Shown here in pieces: positions 7,874 to 16,964 of a stretch of 48,548 nt of DNA. The DNA is from Methylotenera_A sp031381645 (GTDB lineage: Bacteria > Pseudomonadota > Gammaproteobacteria > Burkholderiales > Methylophilaceae). Within the stretch, counting starts at the first letter, position 1, and every line of letters starts with the position of its first letter. The notes under the pieces are model-generated. The model did no database searches and was not told the origin of the DNA. It saw only the letters and a list, made by a program, of their open reading frames with translations. The stretch covers positions 1 through 48,548 of the forward strand of contig JANMYB010000009.1 in the NCBI GenBank assembly GCA_031381645.1, written 5' to 3'. The position numbers were made by a program, and so were the translations under genes.

Positions 7874-8911
7874 TTATTGCTGCCAAACTTCGCCAGCAGC
7901 CAACGTTTTTGGCGCTTGCAAACCAAAATGCTGATAGGCCAAACTGGTTGCTACGCGCCCGCGCGGAGTGCGCATTAAATAACCTTGTTGAATCAAATAC
8001 GGCTCGAGCACGTCTTCAATGGTATCGCGCTCTTCGCCAATGGCCGCCGCCAAATTATCCAAACCCACAGGCCCGCCGCCAAATTTTTCTAGCACCGCTT
8101 GCAACAGCTTTCTGTCCATTACATCGAAACCCAAATTGTCCACATCCAGCATTTTAAGAGCGGCATCGGCTACTTCTGAGCTAACAATGCCATCGGCTTT
8201 TACTTGTGCAAAATCGCGTACACGGCGCAATAATCGATTAGAAATGCGCGGTGTGCCGCGCGAACGTTTGGCGACTTCTTGCGCGCCAGATTCGGTAATT
8301 TCTACTTCTAGCAAACCCGCGCTACGATGCACAATACGGCCAAGCTCTTCGTTGGTGTAAAACTCCAAACGCGAAACGATGCCAAAACGGTCTCTAAGTG
8401 GGTTCGTCAACATACCCGCTCTGGTGGTCGCGCCAATCAAGGTAAACGGCGGCAAATCCAAGCGCACACTTCGCGCAGCTGGTCCTTCGCCTATCATAAT
8501 ATCCAGCCGATAATCTTCCATGGCGGGGTATAAAATCTCTTCGACGACTGGTGAAAGGCGGTGAATTTCATCAATAAATAACACGTCATTCGGCTCTAAA
8601 TTTGTCAGCAATGCCGCCAAATCCCCTGCTCTCTCTAGCACTGGTCCCGAAGTTTGACGTAGATTCACGCCCATTTCTTTGGCGATAATATGCGCCAAGG
8701 TAGTTTTGCCTAAACCTGGTGGGCCAAATAATAAAACGTGATCGAGCGCCTCACTGCGGCCGCGCGCAGCATTAATAAAGATTTCTAGCTGTGCTCTTGC
8801 TTTTTCTTGGCCAACATATTCATCCAGCACTTTTGGACGTAGCGCGCGCTCTATCGCCTCTTCTTGCGGGCTTTCGGCGGCTGGGGCGATGAGGCGGTCA
8901 GTTTCGATCAT
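7874..8911 (-). CDS. ruvB: Holliday junction helicase subunit RuvB
   Basis: RuvB is the AAA+ motor that drives Holliday junction branch migration together with RuvA. Walker A is LLFGPPGLGKTTL, Walker B is VLFIDEIHRL, and sensor 1 lies in LIGATTRAGML. The C-terminal winged helix has the usual IEDVLEPYLIQQGYLMRTPRGR. The length of 345 residues is normal. It is separated from ruvA (15057-15632) by about 6 kb holding four genes that do not belong to the pathway, whereas ruvC-ruvA-ruvB is contiguous in many relatives. Confidence 0.98.
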   Translation of the reverse strand: MIETDRLIAPAAESPQEEAIERALRPKVLDEYVGQEKARAQLEIFINAARGRSEALDHVLLFGPPGLGKTTLAHIIAKEMGVNLRQTSGPVLERAGDLAALLTNLEPNDVLFIDEIHRLSPVVEEILYPAMEDYRLDIMIGEGPAARSVRLDLPPFTLIGATTRAGMLTNPLRDRFGIVSRLEFYTNEELGRIVHRSAGLLEVEITESGAQEVAKRSRGTPRISNRLLRRVRDFAQVKADGIVSSEVADAALKMLDVDNLGFDVMDRKLLQAVLEKFGGGPVGLDNLAAAIGEERDTIEDVLEPYLIQQGYLMRTPRGRVATSLAYQHFGLQAPKTLAAGEVWQQ

Positions 8912-8927
8912 ATTTTTTATTTAACCA

Positions 8928-11045
8928 TCATTTTGTATTTAAGATTGAGAAGTTCTCAATCAATTGTTTCATTGGCAAAGGATGCCCTAAATGCAAACCT
9001 TGCCCAAAGTGCACGCCTATACTTTTCAATTCTTTTAATATGGCTTCATTTTCTACAAACTCAGCTACAGTTTGAATATTCATTGCTTCCGCCACGCTGT
9101 GAATCGAGCGCACCATGGCGTGATCAATTTTATTGATATGCATGTCTTTCACAAACGAACCATCAATTTTCAGATAATCTACTTCGAAGTTTTTAAGGTA
9201 CATAAATGATGACATGCCGCTGCCAAAATCATCCAGCGCAAAACTACAGCCCAATTTTCTGAGTGAAGTAAACAGCTGAATAGTATTTTTTAAATTCACT
9301 ATCGCCGCGGTTTCAGTAATTTCGAAACAGATAGATTGTGGCGGAATTGAATACATCACAAACTGCTCTCGGATATAACCCAGTAAACTTTTGTCGCTCA
9401 AAGAGGTGCCTGATAAATTGATCGAGAAAATATAGTCACATTTTTCAGCGCTACTGTTGAGTAGTTGGCGATACGCCGAAAATGTATTTTTAATCACCCA
9501 TCGATCAATATTAGGCATCAGATGATAGCGTTCTGCCGAAGGAATAAATGTGGTCGGCAACATGATTTTGCCATCAAAATTAATTTTTCTAATCAACACT
9601 TCATAATGATGTTGCTGTGATACACGCGATGAAAGCGCTACGATAGGCTGACAATACAACATAAATTGCTCATCATCAATTTCGTCCGTAATGTCAGAAA
9701 CCGCTTCAACTGCGCTTCTACGTTGCGCCACTTCAATATCACCAGCGCTAAATAAAAAGCTTTGATTGCGTCCCGCTTCTTTTGCCGAATAACACGCAGA
9801 ATCGGCTGCATGAATAATCTCACTCACATTTTCAAAGTTTGCATTAATCACCACGATACCAATACTGACTCCTACATTGAAAATTTTATCTTCGAAAATA
9901 AACCGATAGTCGCGCACTAGTTTGAGCAGCGCGTTAGTGATTTGATTAGCATCGACCAAGCTACAGTTTTCAAGCAACAACCCAAACTCATCACCGCCCA
10001 AACGTGCCAGCGTATCTCTGTCGCGCATTCTGTTAGCTAGCAGTACACTAATTTGGCGGAGTAATTCATCGCCAGCTGCATGTCCGCAAGTATCGTTGAC
10101 CAACTTAAATTGATCCAAATCGAGATAGCAAAACACATGCTGCGCGCCGTTTTCATGCACGCTTTTTAAGCTGCGATCTAACCTGACTTCAAACTCCCTA
10201 CGATTAATTAATCCTGTCAAATCATCATGTTGCGCTTGATAACGCAGCATAATGGTAGCATCATTAATTTTATCCTGCATAGAATCGTAAGCTTGTTTCA
10301 AGCTACTGGACATCGTATTAAAGCCTTTTTGTAAGGTTTTTAATTCGCCACTGGAGTTTTCGATAATGGTTTGCGCGAAAACCCCTTCTCCCAACTTATT
10401 CACCGCATGTGCGATTTCTTGAATCGGCTTAGTAATATTTCGACCAATCTGCCATGCGATTAAGGTACTTAGTAATAGACCAAACAAACCAATTAAGAAT
10501 ATTTTTGAAATTAGATCTAACTTGAGACTTTTTAATGTTTGTTTGCTCAGCTCGACGTAAACGCGGCCAATTTCTTGCTGCGCCATTATTTTATTTTCAC
10601 TTCCTACAATTTCACTGGCACCACCAAAGTCATCAATTTCAACCAAGCTGCGGTAAATAGGTGACGTAAAAATAATGCCACGATCTAATCTAAGCTCTTG
10701 ATTATTTTGTTGTTTAATTTTATCAATCAGATTAATAGGTAGTTCTGGGCCACTTAACGCCAGGACTTGACCTTTGCTATTCAGCACCAGCACCGTTCTT
10801 ACTTCTTGTTCGGTAGTTAGCACTTGTTGCACTATTTTTTGTAGCATTGCAGTATTGCCAGATATCACGCCATACTCAGCCGCTGGCGCAAGCTGCGAGG
10901 CAATAATACGTCCGCGATCGAATAAAGATTGATTTAATACGCCAAACACATTGGAAATAGCATAGCCAGCTAAAATAATGGCAAATAGCAATGCGGGTAT
11001 AGTGCCCAGAAATATAACTCTGGATTTAATGCCTAAATTCTTCAT
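8928..11045 (-). CDS. Membrane-bound GGDEF/EAL c-di-GMP enzyme with HAMP domain
   Basis: A two-pass inner-membrane sensor. TM1 is at about 9-31, a periplasmic sensor region at about 35-180, TM2 at about 181-200 and HAMP at about 200-255. GGDEF follows at about 270-430 and EAL at about 455-700. The diguanylate cyclase site is intact (LGGDEF, 349-354) and so is the inhibitory I-site (R341-x-x-D344). In the EAL domain the name motif reads EVLIR (482-486), but other catalytic motifs remain (FEITE, LDDFGSG, YLKIDGSFV). It could therefore make or break c-di-GMP. It overlaps the upstream binding-protein gene by 20 bases, so that protein is the obvious ligand partner. Confidence 0.92.
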   Translation of the reverse strand: MKNLGIKSRVIFLGTIPALLFAIILAGYAISNVFGVLNQSLFDRGRIIASQLAPAAEYGVISGNTAMLQKIVQQVLTTEQEVRTVLVLNSKGQVLALSGPELPINLIDKIKQQNNQELRLDRGIIFTSPIYRSLVEIDDFGGASEIVGSENKIMAQQEIGRVYVELSKQTLKSLKLDLISKIFLIGLFGLLLSTLIAWQIGRNITKPIQEIAHAVNKLGEGVFAQTIIENSSGELKTLQKGFNTMSSSLKQAYDSMQDKINDATIMLRYQAQHDDLTGLINRREFEVRLDRSLKSVHENGAQHVFCYLDLDQFKLVNDTCGHAAGDELLRQISVLLANRMRDRDTLARLGGDEFGLLLENCSLVDANQITNALLKLVRDYRFIFEDKIFNVGVSIGIVVINANFENVSEIIHAADSACYSAKEAGRNQSFLFSAGDIEVAQRRSAVEAVSDITDEIDDEQFMLYCQPIVALSSRVSQQHHYEVLIRKINFDGKIMLPTTFIPSAERYHLMPNIDRWVIKNTFSAYRQLLNSSAEKCDYIFSINLSGTSLSDKSLLGYIREQFVMYSIPPQSICFEITETAAIVNLKNTIQLFTSLRKLGCSFALDDFGSGMSSFMYLKNFEVDYLKIDGSFVKDMHINKIDHAMVRSIHSVAEAMNIQTVAEFVENEAILKELKSIGVHFGQGLHLGHPLPMKQLIENFSILNTK

Positions 11046-12015
11046 GTTCCTTAGCCTCGGCGTTATCGGCTTCTAGTACTTTCTGATAAATTTCTTCTTC
11101 ACTTTTTAATACTATATTAAGCGAGCGAGCCACTTGATAATTCACTAATATTGAAAAATATTTTGGCGCTTGCGGTGGCGGTAGTAAACTTGGTGCTTGT
11201 TGCGATTTTAATGCAATTTCTGCCGCCTGCTTAGCCAACTGCTTACTGCTACTATACACTGCTGCCAGCGCCCCAGCACGCACATATGATTGAGAGTAAC
11301 CAATTATTGGTTTTTGATGGCGGTAACTAGTGAGCAAAATCGGCTGCGCCGTTTCACGGTTATAAATCATCGGGTCTGGCACTGCCATCAATACATCAGA
11401 TGTTTCTAGTAAGTCTTTTAATTTAGGGATTAAGTCAGGTTCACGGAACACATTTTCTTCCATTACAGAAAATCCGCTCTCTTCGCCTTCTTCTTTTATG
11501 GCATCAGAAAATTGCGAAGAAGTTGGTCCTAACAATACGCCAATTTTTTTAGCTTCAGGCAGTATATTTCTCATTAAAAAAACTTGCCTCCAAAAAGGTT
11601 GGTCCAATACAATTGCGCTGAAATTGCCTAGGTCACGCTTAGTTTTTACCAATAAACTATTAAATGTGGGCATAGGCGTAAATACGCCCAAAACCGGTGT
11701 GGTGTATTTTAGCTTAGCTGAAGCCTCAAGCGCCTTAACACCCAAGGCAATCACCAACTCACTATTCTCTGCAACAACCAGCTTCTCTGTCTCTTGCAGA
11801 GCAATCACCTTAACTTTGAGATTGTTATTTTTATTATTGGCTAATTCAGCTTTAAAAGTATCAATAAACTCTTGGTTTGCCTGTGTTTGCGCACTTAATA
11901 CAATGGTAACTCCCGTATAAGCATGCGCAGAGAAGGGCAAGCATAAACCAAGCATTAGCGCTAGACGCGCAAATACTTGCACAAACCCATTCGTTATGTC
12001 TTTATTACTTATCAA
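11026..12015 (-). CDS. Periplasmic ABC-type substrate-binding protein (PF04392-like)
   Basis: A secreted protein of the ABC_sub_bind (TrpX-like) family. It has a signal peptide ending FSAHA and then a two-lobed periplasmic binding fold (VTIVLSAQTQANQEF, ELVIALGVKALEASAKLK, KKIGVLLGPTSSQF, DVLMAVPDPMIYNRETA). No ABC permease or ATPase gene is nearby. With a TonB receptor upstream and a GGDEF/EAL membrane protein overlapping downstream, it more likely delivers a ligand signal than feeds a transporter. The start is uncertain: TTG 12015 is given, and GTG 11982 would give a shorter, equally good signal peptide. Confidence 0.82.
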   Translation of the reverse strand: MISNKDITNGFVQVFARLALMLGLCLPFSAHAYTGVTIVLSAQTQANQEFIDTFKAELANNKNNNLKVKVIALQETEKLVVAENSELVIALGVKALEASAKLKYTTPVLGVFTPMPTFNSLLVKTKRDLGNFSAIVLDQPFWRQVFLMRNILPEAKKIGVLLGPTSSQFSDAIKEEGEESGFSVMEENVFREPDLIPKLKDLLETSDVLMAVPDPMIYNRETAQPILLTSYRHQKPIIGYSQSYVRAGALAAVYSSSKQLAKQAAEIALKSQQAPSLLPPPQAPKYFSILVNYQVARSLNIVLKSEEEIYQKVLEADNAEAKEHEEFRH

Positions 12016-12048
12016 AATTAATACTCAAACAATCACTTAAAAATACAA

Positions 12049-14130
12049 TTAAAAATCTAATCTTAAATTAATACGGCCACGCCTTTTTAGCGTGTTGTAA
12101 TCGGCAAAATCTTCATAATGCTCGTTAAATAAATTCTCCACCACCGCAGAAACTTCGCCTTTCCATCGCCCGCTATTAAATTGACGCGCCAATCTCGCAT
12201 CGGTTCTTCTTGCCAAATCTACGCGGTTGCCATCCCCTAAACTATGTACCTCACTGGTTTGGTAATATGCAAAACTGGCATCCCAATTTTGGTTAACCCT
12301 GTGAGTGATTAAGGCACTTACTGTATTACGTGGTGCAGAGTCAATATACTCAACCTTAAGTCCATCTTGGGTTTCACGAATGTGTATATAGGCATGGTTT
12401 AACATGAGTTTGGTTTTACTGGTAAACGCCCAGTTAGCTTGCCATTCAAGACCTTCTACTGCGGCACTACCCCTGTTATTGGCTGAATTAACATCAATAT
12501 CTAATAACGGGTTTAACAAGATTGTGTTGACTGGGGCAGTAAAATCGGTGCGCTGATCAAAGCGAATCACATCATTGATGCGATCGCTAAAGGCTCTCAC
12601 ATCTAGCTGCAAATTTCCAAATTTACCCAAATAACCAAGCTCGCGAGAAATGATTTGTTCTGGATCAACATGGCCTTTATTGGCTCTAAACTGGGCAATT
12701 AGCGCGCTAGGATTTAGAGGAAGAGGATTAGGCTGCGTTAATGGCAAAACAAGCCTGTCTTGAAACTTTTCTTCTAGGTAATTTGGCGTACGCAAAGCAG
12801 ATGAAACGCCAAGTCTAAAAGTATGGCTTGGATTCAGTTTAAAATTAATGCTAGCGCGAGGCGAAATATCTGTGCCCGTAAAATCATTGTGCTCTAACAT
12901 GGCGCCAGTATTCAAAGTAAGTTTCTCGAATGGGCGCCACTCCACATGGCCAAATAGCCGCTGCAAATTAAAGCGGTCTGTTTTCTTGGTAGCAAGATAA
13001 TGCGGGGCGTACATGGTGTCTTGTCGTACACTGCCGCCCCACACAGTACGCATGCTATTACCTATCGAGAATGTATGTTGCGCTTCAATATCAGTACGTT
13101 CTTGAATAACTTCATTCTTAACAAATGCAGCATCAGAAGCCAAAAATGGTCTAAACGGCGCTGGTAATAATGGCCTTAAGTTAATAGATGTGGTCTCATC
13201 ATCAGAGCGATCATAATTATGATAGGCTTGCAGTGAAAAATCGCTGGTATCCGAAATGTTGTGACGCCAGCGAATTAAGCCAAAATGATTGTTAATTTGC
13301 TTGGTGCGTGGCAAAAATAAAATATTGTCTTCATTAATATTACCTTCACCGCGCGCACCATCCGCCAGTCCAAACTCAAACTCTAAGCTATTATTTGTAC
13401 TCAGTTGATAATTGGCTTGCGCATTCAATAAACGCGTGCGCTTAAAATCATTGCGTTTATCCAATCCATCATCTTCGCGATAACCCGCTGTTACTCGATA
13501 GTCTAAATCATTCAGTTTTCCTGCATAGCGCGCGAAAGACTCGTTACGCCCATTGCCATGTGTGGCATTCAGACTTGCTCCAGCCTGCTCGGCAGGATTT
13601 TGTGTGATGATATTAATCGCTCCAAAAAATGAATTTGCACCGTAACTCGCGGCATTGGGGCCGCGCGTAATTTCTATGCGCTCAATATCTGCAATCGCAA
13701 TGGGCAACTCGCTCCAATTCACCCCGCCAAACAATGGGCTGTAGACTGAGCGGCCATTGATCATCACCTGCATGGCGCCCGAGTAAGCCGAAGTCATGCC
13801 GTGATAACTTACTGCGTGGTTAGTGTTGTAAACATATCCCGCATTAGTTCCCACATACATGCCTGGCACTAGCCGGAACAGCTCTGGTATATCTATGGCG
13901 CCAGAAGCGCGAATGGTTTCGTGGTCAAGAATTGTGGCTGTGGAAGGCGCATCAGCCATTGATTGTGAGAGTCTTGATACGGTAAGCACACGCGGCACCT
14001 CGCCAATATAGTCATCTTCAGACAAGTTTTCCGATGCCAAATGAAGCGGCCAAGCGTTTTCTGCGGTTGCAAAAGGGCAATAGAAAATAAGTAGCCATGC
14101 TAGCAGCGAACAATATCTAATAGTAGTCAT
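12049..14130 (-). CDS. TonB-dependent outer-membrane receptor
   Basis: A 693-residue receptor for TonB-driven uptake or sensing. A signal peptide covers about 1-23. A plug domain spans about 50-175 (TATILDHETIRASGAIDIPE, RLVPGMYVGT, IERIEITRGPNAASYG). A long beta-barrel follows, ending in the outer-membrane signature ...RGRINLRLDF. The plug with MQVMINGRSVY and the general layout resemble the BtuB/CirA-type or copper/vitamin receptor group, but I cannot name the ligand. It lies 33 bp before the binding-protein gene in the same direction, so the three genes 14130-8928 probably form one transcript. Confidence 0.9.
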   Translation of the reverse strand: MTTIRYCSLLAWLLIFYCPFATAENAWPLHLASENLSEDDYIGEVPRVLTVSRLSQSMADAPSTATILDHETIRASGAIDIPELFRLVPGMYVGTNAGYVYNTNHAVSYHGMTSAYSGAMQVMINGRSVYSPLFGGVNWSELPIAIADIERIEITRGPNAASYGANSFFGAINIITQNPAEQAGASLNATHGNGRNESFARYAGKLNDLDYRVTAGYREDDGLDKRNDFKRTRLLNAQANYQLSTNNSLEFEFGLADGARGEGNINEDNILFLPRTKQINNHFGLIRWRHNISDTSDFSLQAYHNYDRSDDETTSINLRPLLPAPFRPFLASDAAFVKNEVIQERTDIEAQHTFSIGNSMRTVWGGSVRQDTMYAPHYLATKKTDRFNLQRLFGHVEWRPFEKLTLNTGAMLEHNDFTGTDISPRASINFKLNPSHTFRLGVSSALRTPNYLEEKFQDRLVLPLTQPNPLPLNPSALIAQFRANKGHVDPEQIISRELGYLGKFGNLQLDVRAFSDRINDVIRFDQRTDFTAPVNTILLNPLLDIDVNSANNRGSAAVEGLEWQANWAFTSKTKLMLNHAYIHIRETQDGLKVEYIDSAPRNTVSALITHRVNQNWDASFAYYQTSEVHSLGDGNRVDLARRTDARLARQFNSGRWKGEVSAVVENLFNEHYEDFADYNTLKRRGRINLRLDF

Positions 14131-14153
14131 AAAAAACTAAGCCTTCAGTTCAT

Positions 14154-15041
14154 TTAGTTATTTTTATTGATTAGATTAGTTTTAATTTTTGCCCAATATT
14201 TGCGAACCAGCCAAATGATTGGAATGCCAATGAGCAACCACGGAATCGCTATCATCACAAACGTAATCACTGCACCAAAACTCTCCATCATCACGCGACC
14301 AGCATCTTTAAGTGCGCGCGCAACAGGCCCCAAAAAACCTTGCTCAGTAATACCCTGTGTGGCGCTAAAATTAATATTCACCGCCACTAAATCAGTTTCT
14401 TGCGAGAGTATTTTCCGCATGCTCAGCATGCTATCTAACTGGCTTTGCGTGTTGGCAAGCTCGCGTTCCACATCGATAATGTCTTTAAATTTAGCATTTT
14501 TATCAACTAGCATTATGCGCAATCTATCGCGTAATTCTGTCAAGTTTTTAATGCGCGCATCGGTATCTACCACTTGATTGGTTTTATCTTCGCTGTCGCG
14601 ACCGTGTTGCAACACCTCACCATTTTTGGCAAGACCACCTAAAAAAATCTCCACATTTCTAGGTGGCACGCGCGCACTCAGGCTTGCTGATGGTGGGTTG
14701 TAGGGCGTTTCTTTGTTGTAGTAGGCGCTAAGTAGCTCACAATTAAGTGCTTGGCAATGCTTTACCGCTGCATCAAAAGTGGCTTGCATTTTTTCAGCTT
14801 GGGTTTCAATTTGCAAATTATGACGTAGTGCGATGTATTTTTTCACCTGGCTTGTATCCCGTGCAGGTTCAGTAATTTCCGTAAGACTTTGCTCAGCGCC
14901 GCCCTGTGCATCGGCCGCCATCTTGCTCTTTTGTCCCATTGACACTGGCGCTGCTGATGTTGCAGCCACTTCTGGCTCAGCGTACTGCTGGCCGCAAGCG
15001 GACAACAAAAGTATATATAAAGCCAAATAAATATTTTTCAT
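14154..15041 (-). CDS. DUF4349-domain lipoprotein
   Basis: Function unknown. The start is ATG 15041, not the GTG at 15053, because GGAGG sits just before it. The signal sequence ends in the lipobox LLSAC. A low-complexity stretch follows, then the DUF4349 region with coiled coil (NLQIETQAEKMQATFDAAV; LTELRDRLRIMLVDKNAKF; DVERELANTQSQLDSML). A hydrophobic helix lies near the C-terminus (VITFVMIAIPWLLIGIPIIW), followed by a basic tail. DUF4349 proteins usually have this helix/coil/TM layout. It lies 15 bp after ruvA and 24 bp before the TonB receptor. Confidence 0.8.
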   Translation of the reverse strand: MKNIYLALYILLLSACGQQYAEPEVAATSAAPVSMGQKSKMAADAQGGAEQSLTEITEPARDTSQVKKYIALRHNLQIETQAEKMQATFDAAVKHCQALNCELLSAYYNKETPYNPPSASLSARVPPRNVEIFLGGLAKNGEVLQHGRDSEDKTNQVVDTDARIKNLTELRDRLRIMLVDKNAKFKDIIDVERELANTQSQLDSMLSMRKILSQETDLVAVNINFSATQGITEQGFLGPVARALKDAGRVMMESFGAVITFVMIAIPWLLIGIPIIWLVRKYWAKIKTNLINKNN

Positions 15042-15056
15042 GTCCGCCTCCACCTA

Positions 15057-15632
15057 TTATTTTGAGAGTAACTTCAGTGCCTGCTTAATTCCGTCCGCTA
15101 CGCTAATATCTAATGGCAACTGTTTCGCCGCCAGCAAAGCTTCTCTGTCATTGTAACCCAATGAAATCAAGGCATTTAGTACATCATGCGTAGCCGATTT
15201 CGCTTGATTTCCATCTGCTGCCATCCCAGCTGCACCAAACTTATCTTTCAGCTCCAACAACAAACGCTCAGCAGTTTTTTTGCCAATACCTGGTATGCGC
15301 GTCAGCATGCCAACTTCTTGCATAGTTACAGTTTGCACAAGTTCCTCAATACTCACACCACTTAAAATGGAAAGCGCAGATTTTGCACCTATGCCGTTGA
15401 CTTTAAGCAATTGTTTAAATGTACTTTTTTCTTGCTCCGTGCCAAAACCATACAACAATTGCGCATCCTCGCGCACCACCATGTAGGTCAGCAAATTTAC
15501 CTTAACGCCTATTTCTGGCAAGTTATAAAACGTACTCATCGGCACCTCAACTTCGTAGCCTACACCAGCGCAGTCTAATACAATAAGTGGTGGTGATTTT
15601 TCTATCAATAGTCCATTCAGGCGTGCAATCAT
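15057..15632 (-). CDS. ruvA: Holliday junction DNA-binding protein RuvA
   Basis: RuvA binds four-way junctions as a tetramer and recruits RuvB. The N-terminal OB fold is typical (MIARLNGLLIEKSPPLIVLD, GVGYEVEVPMSTFYNLP). Two helix-hairpin-helix motifs follow (LLKVNGIGAKSALSILSG; LTRIPGIGKKTAERLLLEL). A small C-terminal RuvB-contact domain starts around 145 (DVLNALISLGYNDREALLA). The length of 191 residues is normal. Its start overlaps the ruvC stop as ATGA. Confidence 0.97.
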   Translation of the reverse strand: MIARLNGLLIEKSPPLIVLDCAGVGYEVEVPMSTFYNLPEIGVKVNLLTYMVVREDAQLLYGFGTEQEKSTFKQLLKVNGIGAKSALSILSGVSIEELVQTVTMQEVGMLTRIPGIGKKTAERLLLELKDKFGAAGMAADGNQAKSATHDVLNALISLGYNDREALLAAKQLPLDISVADGIKQALKLLSK

Positions 15633-16192
15633 ATCAATCTTCCATTCTTAACACGGAAACCCGCAGTCGCTAATTTCCCCAAGCCTTGTCCACCATGCGC
15701 ATGGCATATCGCACAGGCTAGCGCATCGGCCGAATCTGCTTTCGGTGCTGCGGGCAGATTTAACAATCGTTTCACCATTTCTTGCACTTGCTCTTTTTGT
15801 GCATGGCCGTTGCCTACCACCGCTTGCTTTACCTGCAGCGCAGTGTATTCAGCTACTATTAAGTTTCTAATCACCGCAGCGCTAATTGCTGCACCACGCG
15901 CTTGGCCAAGCAATAATGTCGACTGCGGATTCACATTCACAAACACCTTTTCCACCGCCACTTGGTTGGGTTTATACATATCAATCACCTCAAACAGCCC
16001 GTCCAATATCACTTTCAGGCGTGCAGGTAATTCTTCTCTATCGTCTTCACCTTCTACTGAATTTTTCTTAGCGGAAGCTGTTTTAATAACGCCGCTGGCA
16101 ATATAAGTGATTTTTTCACCTACTTTTTCAATGACACCAAAACCTGTTAAACGCAGGCCAGGGTCAATACCAAGAATGCGGATTTCGCTCAC
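15629..16192 (-). CDS. ruvC: Crossover junction endodeoxyribonuclease RuvC
   Basis: RuvC resolves Holliday junctions by paired nicks. The RNase H-like core holds the acidic residues: GIDPGLRLTGFG (Asp10), VAVEKVF (Glu), and the C-terminal SADALACAICHAH (Asp). It has 187 residues, slightly longer than the roughly 173 of E. coli, because of an extra charged insert (KNSVEGEDDREE) near 45-55. ATGA overlaps join it to yebC upstream and ruvA downstream, showing one translationally coupled unit. Confidence 0.97.
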   Translation of the reverse strand: MSEIRILGIDPGLRLTGFGVIEKVGEKITYIASGVIKTASAKKNSVEGEDDREELPARLKVILDGLFEVIDMYKPNQVAVEKVFVNVNPQSTLLLGQARGAAISAAVIRNLIVAEYTALQVKQAVVGNGHAQKEQVQEMVKRLLNLPAAPKADSADALACAICHAHGGQGLGKLATAGFRVKNGRLI

Positions 16193-16917
16193 TCGTCCTC
16201 TAAAATCGCGGTGGTGTAAACATCTTGGACGTCGTCCAAATCGTCTAAAGCGTCCAAAATTTTCTGCATTTTTACTGCATCCTCGCCGTCAAACTCCACC
16301 TCATTCAGGGGTTTCATAATCACTTCTGCCACTACAGCTTTTAAGCCCGCTGATTCCATGGCTTCTTTCACCGCCATAAAATCATTGGGCGGCGTGATCA
16401 CTTCTATACTGCCATCTTCATCAGTCACAATATCCTCAGCGCCCGCATCCAGCGCGACTTCCATTACTTTCTCTTCTGAAGTGCCAGGTTCATATACCAA
16501 ACTCCCGCAATGCTTAAACATAAACACCACGCTACCATCTGTGCCCAAATTACCACCGTATTTGCTGAGTGCATGACGCACGTCCATCACTGCACGTTGC
16601 TTGTTGTCGGTAAGGCAATCGATAATAATCGCAGCACCGTTAATGCCATAACCTTCGTAGCGAATCTCTTCGTAGTTCACACCTTCTAGCTCACCAGTGC
16701 CCTTTTTAATGGCGCGTGTGATGTTATCTGCTGGCATGTTTTCTTCTTTAGCTTCAGCCACAGCAGCGCGCAAGCGTGGATTCATGTTGGTATCACCACC
16801 TCCCAAACGTGCTGCCACGGTGATTTCTTTAATAATTTTGGTAAAAATTTTGCCGCGTTTAGCGTCTTGACGACCTTTGCGGTGTTGAATGTTTGCCCAT
16901 TTACTGTGTCCTGCCAT
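16189..16917 (-). CDS. yebC: YebC/PmpR (TACO1) family protein
   Basis: A conserved protein of 242 residues, historically called a transcriptional regulator. Recent work on the family points to relief of ribosome stalling at proline-rich stretches. Family hallmarks are seen: MAGHSKWANIQHRKGRQDAKRGKIF at the start (25 residues, the most conserved block), ENMPADNITRAIKKGTGE, YEGYGINGAAIIIDCLTDN, and the acidic C-terminus (DDLDDVQDVYTTAILEDE). It begins the yebC-ruvC-ruvA unit. Confidence 0.96.
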   Translation of the reverse strand: MAGHSKWANIQHRKGRQDAKRGKIFTKIIKEITVAARLGGGDTNMNPRLRAAVAEAKEENMPADNITRAIKKGTGELEGVNYEEIRYEGYGINGAAIIIDCLTDNKQRAVMDVRHALSKYGGNLGTDGSVVFMFKHCGSLVYEPGTSEEKVMEVALDAGAEDIVTDEDGSIEVITPPNDFMAVKEAMESAGLKAVVAEVIMKPLNEVEFDGEDAVKMQKILDALDDLDDVQDVYTTAILEDE

Positions 16918-16964
16918 GCTACAAACCCTTAATTCAAAAAGATAATTTTACCATGTCTAAGCGT

